Assembly (NCBI GenBank): GCA_030532515.1
Contig: JAUNKY010000016.1
Location: forward strand, 1-44,392
DNA length: 44,392 nt
Direction: 5' to 3'
Source: Actinomycetaceae bacterium
GTDB taxonomy: Bacteria; Actinomycetota; Actinomycetes; Actinomycetales; Actinomycetaceae
Shown here: one piece after another, positions 25,266 through 31,453 of the stretch
How positions within the stretch are numbered: position 1 is the stretch's first letter
How the letters are laid out: every line of letters begins with the position of its first letter
Made by a program: the position numbers and the translations under genes
The notes under the pieces: generated by a model
What the model was told of the DNA's origin: nothing
Seen by the model: the letters and a program-made list of their open reading frames with translations, nothing else
The model's database searches: none

Positions 25266-26516
25266 TTACTGCGACAGTTTATCCCAGGTGCGGTGTTCTC
25301 CGCGTAATGAAGCTCGCCCGGTGCTGGACCATCCAAAGGCATAGATGATGAAGCTGAAAGAAGCCAGCCCGGCGACGAAAATAATAGTTGCCACCCCGAA
25401 GATTTCAGACAGTGGCCCAAAGACCACCATGCCTACTGGCATTGACAGGATGAAGACAATGGATACCTGGCTCATCACCCGCCCCATATACGCTGGGTCA
25501 ATCCGCTCTTGCAGTTCAGTAATCGAAGGGCCAGCAAACAGGGGTACGAAACAGCCAACTAAAAGCATCACCGCGAAGCTGAACCAGACGCTGGGGCTAA
25601 TCGACATCAGCATCGTCAGTACACTCACCGCGGCAGCTCCCAATAGCAGAAGTTTAATCCGCGAGCGCCGCGCTAAAACTGTAGCCACCGCTAAACCACC
25701 AATAATAATCCCCACGTGTAGCAGCGTTTCAATCACGGTCAGTTCCCAAACTCCAGCTGCAAATCTTTGGGTGATAAATAGTGGCACTAAGAAGCTGGGG
25801 GCTACTGCCAGAATGAACATGACCGCATAGACAGTAATCAGCCAGCGGGCGAAGCGGTGAGAGGCCGTGTAGCGGATGCCGCCAATAAGTTCGGCATAGA
25901 AATTCTTTTGTACTTGGGCAGCTAGGTGCTGTGGCAAGCTCACAAAGAACAGCATGCCGATCCCAATAATCGCTGTGGCGACATCTACGTAAAGCATTTT
26001 TTCTACGCCTCCCAGCCCGTAGATAACGCCGCCAGCTGCCGGGGCCACTACCCCGATTAAACTCTGCAAGGTGGTGTGAATACTGTTGATTCGCAGCAGT
26101 TGGCTGGGGGGAACTAAGGCGGGGATCAGGGAGGTTACGGCAGGTTGCTGAATACCGGCGGCGATGGAACGAATCGTCACTACCGTGAAGATAATCCACA
26201 GATCCGTGAAACCAACTGACATTAGTAGCGCTAAAACTAAAGTTGCTAACGCAATAATGGCATCAGGGATGATGATAAGTAGTTTTCGATTCCACCGGTC
26301 AGCTAAGGTCCCGCCAAAGAGGGTGATAATCCCCTGTGGGCCAAACGCAAATAGCGCGTAGAGCGAAACAATAGTAGCCGAACGTGTTTCTAATGTTAGG
26401 TACCACATGAGGGCGAATTGGACCAGCATTGAACCGAACATAGAGATCGATTGTCCCGTTAGGAACAAGCTGATATTTCGCGCCCAGCGTTCCCCTCCCG
26501 TTTGCGTATTTTCCAT
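25266..26516 (-). CDS. MFS efflux transporter (paralogue 2)
   Basis: A 416-residue, 12-helix major facilitator, upstream partner of the previous gene. Motif A reads GGTLADRWNRKLL and the region after helix 4 VAPAAGGVIYGLGGVEKMLYVDVATAIIG. I take the ATG at 26516 because the paralogue aligns from there (WARNISLFLTGQSISMFGS) and because a TATGCT -10 (26523-26528) ends 6 nt upstream, suggesting a leaderless mRNA; an ATG at 26558 would add 14 residues. The second gene has its own Shine-Dalgarno. Two similar exporters in one operon may form a functional pair or have diverged in substrate. Confidence 0.9.
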   Translation of the reverse strand: MENTQTGGERWARNISLFLTGQSISMFGSMLVQFALMWYLTLETRSATIVSLYALFAFGPQGIITLFGGTLADRWNRKLLIIIPDAIIALATLVLALLMSVGFTDLWIIFTVVTIRSIAAGIQQPAVTSLIPALVPPSQLLRINSIHTTLQSLIGVVAPAAGGVIYGLGGVEKMLYVDVATAIIGIGMLFFVSLPQHLAAQVQKNFYAELIGGIRYTASHRFARWLITVYAVMFILAVAPSFLVPLFITQRFAAGVWELTVIETLLHVGIIIGGLAVATVLARRSRIKLLLLGAAAVSVLTMLMSISPSVWFSFAVMLLVGCFVPLFAGPSITELQERIDPAYMGRVMSQVSIVFILSMPVGMVVFGPLSEIFGVATIIFVAGLASFSFIIYAFGWSSTGRASLRGEHRTWDKLSQ

Positions 26517-26634
26517 GTTGCTAGCATAACGCGCTGGTTTCATTCCGGTTAATGGCACACTCGCAGTTAGGTGACTTTATCGGTTTGCCTGCCCCAACTA
26601 CTCAGATTTTTCCCAAAACGCTAGACTATTAACC

Positions 26635-27741
26635 ATGAGTACCTCTGATGAAGAAAAGATGGAGCGCAGCACGGATTCTGCTTCCTTAGCTCGCGCTTTA
26701 CAGCGTTCCCAAGAAATTGATAAGGCTATTGACGAAGACCCAACTCGCTTCCGAGTCCTAACCGGGGATCGTCCTACCGGTCACCTGCATTTAGGCCACT
26801 ACTTCGGCACTATCCGTAACCGCGTGCTCTTGCAGCGCCGTGGCGTAGAAACCTGGCAGTTGATTGCTGACTATCAGGTAATTACGGACCGTGATGGCGT
26901 GGGTCCGCTAAAGGAACGCGTCTTTTCTTTGCTAGCTGATTACATTGCAGCTGGCTTGGATCCGGAAAAGGCAGTTATTTTCAATCACTCAGCTGTTCCC
27001 GCTTTGAACCAGTTGATGCTTCCGTTCCTATCTTTGGTAACTGAGTCTGAACTTCACCGTAACCCTACGGTTAAGTCGGAACTGGAAGCTACCGACGGGC
27101 GTGCGATGTCCGGTCTGATGCTGACTTACCCGGTACACCAGGCAGCAGATATTCTTTTCTGCCGTGCGAATGTGGTTCCAGTTGGGCAAGACCAGCTGCC
27201 TCACTTAGAGCAGGCGCGTTTGATTGCTAACCGTTTTGATAAGCGCTATGGCCGAGTTAACCCAGAGCAGCCTGTTTTCAAGCGTCCAGAGGCGCTGCTT
27301 TCCGAAGCTATGCTGGTACTGGGCTTGGACGGGCAGAAGATGTCTAAGTCCCGTGGGAACACGATTGAGCTGCGGATGACGGCTGACGAAACGGCGGCGC
27401 GGATTAAGAAGGCAAAGACTGACGCTGACCGAGTAATCACTTTTGACCCCGTTAACCGTCCAGAAGTTTCGAATCTACTCACTTTGGCTTCTTTGGCAAA
27501 CGGTGAGGCTCCCGAGGCAATTGCCGATCGCATTGGCGATGGGGGCGGCGGCGTTTTGAAGGCTACCGTAACTGAGGCGATTAACGATATGTTGGCTCCG
27601 ATTCGCGCTCGCCGCGCCGAGTTGGAAAATAACCACGATTACTTAGTTTCGATTCTGCGCCGTGGTAACGAACGTGCCAATGAAGTTGCTGAAGAGACGT
27701 TGCAAGACGTGTTGGCAGCAATGCAGATGACTTACTACTAA
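26635..27741 (+). CDS. trpS: Tryptophanyl-tRNA synthetase
   Basis: A 368-residue class Ic aminoacyl-tRNA synthetase that charges tRNA-Trp. The HIGH-type motif GHLHLGH (49-55) and the KMSKS loop QKMSKSRGN (from about 234) are intact, and GQDQLPHLEQARLIANRF is typical. About 40 extra N-terminal residues precede the Rossmann fold. There is no Shine-Dalgarno; a TAGACT -10 (26622-26627) ends 7 nt before the ATG, so the mRNA is probably leaderless. It is divergent from the MFS pair and ends at a hairpin terminator. No second trpS or tryptophan genes are in the window. Confidence 0.95.
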   Translation: MSTSDEEKMERSTDSASLARALQRSQEIDKAIDEDPTRFRVLTGDRPTGHLHLGHYFGTIRNRVLLQRRGVETWQLIADYQVITDRDGVGPLKERVFSLLADYIAAGLDPEKAVIFNHSAVPALNQLMLPFLSLVTESELHRNPTVKSELEATDGRAMSGLMLTYPVHQAADILFCRANVVPVGQDQLPHLEQARLIANRFDKRYGRVNPEQPVFKRPEALLSEAMLVLGLDGQKMSKSRGNTIELRMTADETAARIKKAKTDADRVITFDPVNRPEVSNLLTLASLANGEAPEAIADRIGDGGGGVLKATVTEAINDMLAPIRARRAELENNHDYLVSILRRGNERANEVAEETLQDVLAAMQMTYY

Positions 27742-27751
27742 ACAGTTTTTC

Positions 27752-27784
27752 TTTCCGAGGGCGCTTGTGTGGCGTCCTCGGAAA
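27752..27784 (+). terminator. Terminator of trpS built from an octamer pair
   Basis: TTTCCGAGGGCGC and GCGTCCTCGGAAA form a 13-bp stem with one G-T wobble, followed by AATTTT. Its arms carry one perfect and one single-mismatch copy of the CGAGGGCG octamer in opposite orientation. Confidence 0.8.
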
Positions 27785-27790
27785 AATTTT

Positions 27791-27827
27791 GGGGCGCAAC
27801 CAGAGGAACTATCCCAGGTTGCGCCCC
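27791..27827 (-). terminator. Terminator of the class F-like sortase gene
   Basis: A perfect 11-bp stem, GGGGCGCAACC / GGTTGCGCCCC, with a 15-nt loop. On the minus strand it is followed by AAAATTTTTCC, so it stops transcription from the sortase gene, whose stop is 14 nt upstream. Confidence 0.8.
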
Positions 27828-27840
27828 GCCGCGTAGCTGC

Positions 27841-28623
27841 CTATTTGTCGAACGAGTCTACGTTTTCTTCGGTAAGTAAATCAGCATAGAAAACTTCCCG
27901 TGCCAACCACTCGTTTGTGGCAGGCTGGAAGTTATCGCAAACGACAATCGCGATCTGTGGTTTGCCTACCTCGTCATAGACCAAGTTGGAATCTGGGTCG
28001 TAGGAGTTCACGTCGATGCGCACCTGGTCGCGATACCGGTAGCAGGCGTTATTGCCAGCAGCGTCAGAAACTTTAATGATGTCTCCGGGTTTAACCAAGC
28101 CTCCCAGCAGCTGGTTGCCGATGCCAACCGTGTCAGAATAGGTGTGTCCGGTAAGCACGGCTTTACCTTTTGATGCCCCCACCTGCGGCCCCAGGTTGTA
28201 CCAGCCCAGGGTGTGGGTTTGCGAAAGTGGCGGCGCTGCCGGAGCGGAGCCGGTTTCATCCAAAGCTAAAGAAAGCATCGGCAGGTTAAGTGCGGGACGG
28301 TCGGCTTGGAACTTGGTGGGGTGATTGAGCGGCGCCGGAGTAAGGTCACAATCCATTGCTTGGGCGCGCCCTCGTACAGAAGCAGGGTCGATTTTTGGTG
28401 GGTGTAGTCGCGCCCATTCTGCCGGGTCAACGAGTTCACGTGGTGGCAGTGGTAAGGTAAGCGGTTTAAGCGCCGGGCTGAAAATCCCGCTGAGCCACAG
28501 GGCCGTGCCAGTTAAGACTGCGACTATTAGCATGAGCAGAGAGAAAAGCAGCTTGCGAGAGCGTTTCTGCGGTGGTTCACCACCGGTTTGCGCATCTGTG
28601 ACTAATTCGTTATCCAAACTCAA
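27841..28623 (-). CDS. Class F-like sortase
   Basis: A 260-residue membrane-anchored transpeptidase. A basic N-terminus and one helix (about 25-45) lead to a linker and the sortase domain with H160 (LTGHTYS), C229 (IVVCDNF) and R242 (LAREVFYADL). The HTY and CD(N) patterns and lack of a C-terminal helix fit the actinobacterial class E/F group and differ from the pilin sortase in this window. The start is TTG at 28623, or TTG two codons later, which has better spacing to GGAAG; no ATG is available before the helix. It is divergent from the lipoprotein genes. Whether it anchors the LPATG adhesin is unknown. Confidence 0.85.
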   Translation of the reverse strand: MSLDNELVTDAQTGGEPPQKRSRKLLFSLLMLIVAVLTGTALWLSGIFSPALKPLTLPLPPRELVDPAEWARLHPPKIDPASVRGRAQAMDCDLTPAPLNHPTKFQADRPALNLPMLSLALDETGSAPAAPPLSQTHTLGWYNLGPQVGASKGKAVLTGHTYSDTVGIGNQLLGGLVKPGDIIKVSDAAGNNACYRYRDQVRIDVNSYDPDSNLVYDEVGKPQIAIVVCDNFQPATNEWLAREVFYADLLTEENVDSFDK

Positions 28624-28771
28624 ATACTTCCAATTTCAATATCAAACCAAGTACTACTGATTCTAAACTATCTTGAAATTCTCTATTTTCCGCGTCCAAA
28701 GTGCGCGAAAACGCCGAAAAATAGTTAGACTGTTGAATGTAAAACATCGAACTACGCGAAGGACGTTTTGA

Positions 28772-29182
28772 ATGATTGGCAATCTTTCTCGCCAACTACT
28801 TGCTGGTGTAGCAGCTGTAGCTGTCGCTGTCTCCCTGTCTGGTTGCCATGGAAACGCCTCTGGAGTAGATCCTAAGCTTGAAGCCACCGTGAAGGAAGCT
28901 TCTGAGAAGGCGAAGTTAGACAGTCTTCCCGGTAAAGAACTTTTTTCAGACTTTAAGATCAAAGCAGAAGCACCTGCTACGTTGGTGTACGAATACACCT
29001 ACAAAGACTCCATCAACACTGAAGAAATGAAAACCCACCTAGAGCAAAATGCTAAGGATAACTTACGGACGGTTGCTGAAAATATTAAGCAATCCCTAGT
29101 GGCTGAGGGCGTCAAGGATGCGAAAGTAACCTACCGCTATCTAGACCACTCAGGCAAAGTTGTCTGGGAACACACCTTCTAA
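28772..29182 (+). CDS. DUF4854-like lipoprotein, copy 1 (short)
   Basis: A 136-residue predicted lipoprotein. The signal peptide ends in the lipobox LSGC (around residue 27). The mature domain contains LPGKELFSDFKIKAEAPATLVYEYTYKD, then LRTVAENIKQSLVAEGVKDAKVTYRYLDHSGKVVWEHTF. It is the first of three tandem paralogues with the same domain, but it lacks the charged linker seen in the other two. The family resembles DUF4854, a guess from the pattern of LIYxY and the VxYRYxDxxGxxxWEHTF ending. GAAGGA lies 9 nt before the ATG. Function unknown. Confidence 0.78.
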   Translation: MIGNLSRQLLAGVAAVAVAVSLSGCHGNASGVDPKLEATVKEASEKAKLDSLPGKELFSDFKIKAEAPATLVYEYTYKDSINTEEMKTHLEQNAKDNLRTVAENIKQSLVAEGVKDAKVTYRYLDHSGKVVWEHTF

Positions 29183-29217
29183 TTAGCTATCTGGGAAAAT
29201 CACGAATAGGAATACTA

Positions 29218-29772
29218 ATGACCTCGTCTATTGCTAAGCGCATCCTTGCAATCGCCACCACCGCTATGTTGGCAACTACTTTGGCTGCTTGTGGGGGCAC
29301 TTCTTCAACTCCAACTGCTGAAAAGCCAAAGTCTCTGAGCGAAGCTAAGGAAAAGGCAGATAAGTCTACCGAAACTAAGACTGAAGAGAAGAAGGAAGAA
29401 AAGGCAGAAGAGAAGCAGGAAGAAAAGAAGGAATCTTCTGAAGCTTCTAACGAAGAAATCCACCCCATGTTGAAGGTTATGGTTGATGCTATCAACGACC
29501 TTGACATTAAGACTCTGCCTGGTGGCGACATGCTGGAATCCGTTCGCGGTAAGGCTGAAGCTCCTGGCACTTTGATCTACGAATTCAAAGTCAAGGGCGA
29601 CCTGCAGAACAACTTCTTGGTAGAGGCAATGGATAAGAATGCTGACACCACCTTGGCTCCAGTTGCTAAGCAGATTAAGGAACAGATGGCTTCTTTGGGC
29701 ATTCAGTCTCCTAAGGTTGTTTGGCGTTACCTGGACAAGAGCGACAACGTAATTTGGGAACGCGGTTACTGA
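29218..29772 (+). CDS. DUF4854-like lipoprotein, copy 2
   Basis: A 184-residue predicted lipoprotein: signal peptide with lipobox LAAC-G (about residue 23), a lysine/glutamate-rich linker (about 35-80, SLSEAKEKADKSTETKTEEK and onward), then the shared domain with LPGGDMLESVRGKAEAPGTLIYEF and VVWRYLDKSDNVIWERGY. The linker is probably an extended spacer through the wall. TAGGAATACTA precedes the ATG, 35 nt after copy 1, so both are likely on one transcript ending at the hairpin at 29782. Codon use is biased towards AAG/GAA/GCT as in the major pilin, hinting at high expression. Confidence 0.8.
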   Translation: MTSSIAKRILAIATTAMLATTLAACGGTSSTPTAEKPKSLSEAKEKADKSTETKTEEKKEEKAEEKQEEKKESSEASNEEIHPMLKVMVDAINDLDIKTLPGGDMLESVRGKAEAPGTLIYEFKVKGDLQNNFLVEAMDKNADTTLAPVAKQIKEQMASLGIQSPKVVWRYLDKSDNVIWERGY

Positions 29773-29781
29773 TTCTTTTTC

Positions 29782-29810
29782 GGAAGCCTCTCCATTTCGG
29801 AGGGGCTTCC
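29782..29810 (+). terminator. Terminator after lipoprotein copy 2
   Basis: GGAAGCCTCTCC / GGAGGGGCTTCC form a 12-bp stem with one wobble and a 5-nt loop, followed by CTCTATTTTC, 9 nt past the stop codon. Confidence 0.75.
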
Positions 29811-29823
29811 CTCTATTTTCTCT

Positions 29824-29980
29824 ATCCCAGGGGTTTGCGAACCCTACTGTTTCCCAGTTACGGTAAGGCTCACGTCTACGCTGTTAACTATCCCTGCAGG
29901 GCTCACTCCCCCTCTGTTATTCCCCATCCCAGTGGTTTCCAAACCCTATTGTTTCCCCATCCCAGTGGTTTCCGTCCCGT
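29824..29980. repeat. ATCCCAG..GGTTT direct repeats between lipoprotein genes
   Basis: Copies begin at 29824, 29926 and 29959. The unit is ATCCCAGTGGTTTCCAAACC followed by CTATTGTTTCCC; the last two are exactly 33 bp apart, and the third is truncated after GGTTTCC. Each full unit carries the small palindrome GGTTTNNNAACC. The stretch separates lipoprotein copies 2 and 3, so it may reflect past unequal exchange. Confidence 0.65.
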
Positions 29981-30001
29981 AACAATAAATAAGGACTTTT
30001 C

Positions 30002-30556
30002 ATGAAGCTCTCTAAGAAATTGGCCGCCGCGACGTTGGCTTTTGCTCTGACGATTTCATTGTCTGCCTGTGGCAACGGTATTTCCGCCGCGGATCTTAAA
30101 CCTAAGCCAGTTAAATCACTCAGCGAGGCGAAAGAAAAGCAAGCTGAGCCAGCAGATAAAGATACTGCCCAGGATAAGAACTCTACTGATACTTCTAAAG
30201 ATTCTGATCAGAAGGATTCCCAGGCAACTGACGGCAAACTGAATCCAGTATTGCAGGCGATGATTGATGAAGTTAACGCTCACGACATCACGAAAACTCC
30301 AGAGGGTAAGCATCTGCTGAGTGCACGCGCAATTGGTGAAGCTCCTGGAACTTTGATCTACGAATACGTGTTGAAGCCAATTCCAAGTCCAACTGCTTTT
30401 GCTTCCAATATGGATAAGTTGGCTCCTAAGGATCTGGCTCCAATTGCTGAGCAGATTAAGAAGCAGATGGAAAAGTCTGGGATCGAGAATCCAAAGATCA
30501 TTTACCGCTACTACCTTGATAACGGCGAGACTGTCGTCTGGGAGCATACTTTCTAA
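30002..30556 (+). CDS. DUF4854-like lipoprotein, copy 3
   Basis: A 184-residue predicted lipoprotein: lipobox LSAC-G (about residue 23), then SLSEAKEKQAEPADKDTAQD and more as a charged linker rich in K, D, S and Q, then the common domain with GEAPGTLIYEYVLKPI, LAPIAEQIKKQMEKSGIENPKIIYRYY and ETVVWEHTF. It is closest to copy 2 in layout (same length, shared SLSEAKEK start of the linker) but the linker residues have diverged (E-rich in copy 2, D/Q/S-rich here). AAGGA precedes the ATG by about 8 nt. It has its own upstream region and probably its own promoter. Confidence 0.8.
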   Translation: MKLSKKLAAATLAFALTISLSACGNGISAADLKPKPVKSLSEAKEKQAEPADKDTAQDKNSTDTSKDSDQKDSQATDGKLNPVLQAMIDEVNAHDITKTPEGKHLLSARAIGEAPGTLIYEYVLKPIPSPTAFASNMDKLAPKDLAPIAEQIKKQMEKSGIENPKIIYRYYLDNGETVVWEHTF

Positions 30557-30603
30557 GCTCCTGGCTTGTGAAGCCCCGTTGTTCTAACCTTTTGAGGCTG
30601 TTA

Positions 30604-30671
30604 AGGCTGTCAGTGTGATTAGACTGCTGGTGTGATAAGACTGCTGGCTTGCTCAAACTGTTGGCTGATTA
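30604..30671. repeat. Four tandem 17-bp repeats
   Basis: Four consecutive 17-nt units start at 30604, 30621, 30638 and 30655, with consensus AGACTGCTGGYKTGATN. The middle two are the closest. They lie 48 nt after lipoprotein copy 3 and immediately before its terminator hairpin. Confidence 0.65.
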
Positions 30672-30713
30672 AAATCCCCGGTTTTCTTCTTTATGTACGA
30701 GGACCGGGGTTTT
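30671..30713 (+). terminator. Terminator after lipoprotein copy 3
   Basis: AAAATCCCCGGT and ACCGGGGTTTT pair with one bulged T around a 20-nt loop and end in TTTTAG. It is 115 nt past the stop, beyond the 17-bp repeats. Confidence 0.65.
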
Positions 30714-30955
30714 AGTTACGTTCAGTTTCCCCCTGTTGTATAGCTAAAGTTTCTGTACTTCCAGAGTTAAGGTTCCCCGCGTATGCACAGCTGGCGCGCT
30801 GTGGTCACACACAGCGGTCAGGCATCCTCTCTTTTTTCCCACCCCGCAAAAAACGATTTACGCATATTTGTGCCCTGAAATATACGGGTTTCATTTTCAG
30901 CAGCGCGTTTTAGACCGGCAAACTTCACGCATCGCACTTTCAAAACAGGCTTTTT

Positions 30956-31058
30956 GGATAACTCGTATCAAAATCGCGTTTTGATACGAGTTTCGGGTGG
31001 TTTTCGCCTTGTTTTAGGGATAACTCGTATCAAATTGGCATTTTGATACGAGTTTCGG
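30956..31058. repeat. Two family C hairpins, 62 bp apart
   Basis: GGATAACTCGTATCAAA begins at 30956 and again at 31018; each copy continues to TTTTGATACGAGTTTCGG. The stems are AACTCGTATCAAAA/TTTTGATACGAGTT in the first and one base pair shorter in the second. The loops (TCGCG and TTGGCATT) differ, while the stems are the same. Confidence 0.75.
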
Positions 31059-31081
31059 ATTTCAAAGAAAGTTCGGTGCGC

Positions 31082-31106
31082 CGCCCTCGGAAAATTCTCG
31101 AGGGCG
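31082..31106. repeat. Inverted pair of the CGAGGGCG octamer
   Basis: CGCCCTCG (31082-31089) and CGAGGGCG (31099-31106) flank GAAAATTCT, giving a hairpin of 8 bp or more. It has the look of a terminator without a T tract. Confidence 0.7.
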
Positions 31107-31122
31107 CCCACCCAACTCTCAA

Positions 31123-31256
31123 TTCGCACGGGAAAGCCGTTTCATATGCGAAATGAGACCCCAAACCCGCCAAATTCGCACGGGAAACCGCTTTCGTATG
31201 CGAAATCAGCCCCCAACCCCACCAAATTCGCACGGGAAACCGCTTTCGTATGCGAA
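31123..31256. repeat. Three tandem family B palindromes, 52-bp period
   Basis: The 30-nt palindromes occupy 31123-31152, 31175-31204 and 31227-31256, exactly 52 bp apart; the 22-bp intervals are also alike (ATSAGNCCCCAANCCCNCCA). Consensus arms are TTCGCACGGGAAA and TTTCGTATGCGAA. An inverted fourth copy is at 60-89. Because the intervals are repeated too, this is a tandem duplication and not a CRISPR array. Confidence 0.8.
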
Positions 31257-31453
31257 TCTGGCTACTTGCCATGCGAAAACGTCGCTGCCCTGTTACGGAT
31301 AATGTCTTTAGGTCTAAAGGTGATTTCCCAGCTGTCTTTCCCCGGTACACTAAAGAGTGAACTTGACCTTTACTCTGCTACTGCGCTCTGCCACTAACCG
31401 CTTTTGCAGCTGCCAAACCTCGTGCAGAGTATTTATTTCGCCGAAGGAGTGTC

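Larger units (their letters stand above)
30714..31453. other. Repeat-rich gene-free region upstream of glgE
   Basis: 740 bp with no credible gene. In order it holds a short CACAGC/GCTGTG inverted repeat (30786-30803), two family C hairpins (30956-31058), an inverted octamer pair (31082-31106), three family B palindromes (31123-31256), a palindrome CTTTAGGTCTAAAG (31306-31319), and the glgE leader. Part of it may be the glgE promoter, but no convincing -10/-35 pair stands out. Confidence 0.5.

Noticed and set aside
31123-31256. Regularly spaced 30-nt repeats resembling a CRISPR array
   Set aside because: The units are palindromic across their whole length, the 22-bp intervals are themselves near-identical, there are only three units, and no cas gene is nearby.
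30714-31453. Replication origin or plasmid-type iterons
   Set aside because: Repeats are hairpins and not iterons, no DnaA-box cluster (TTATNCACA) is visible, and no replication gene is adjacent.
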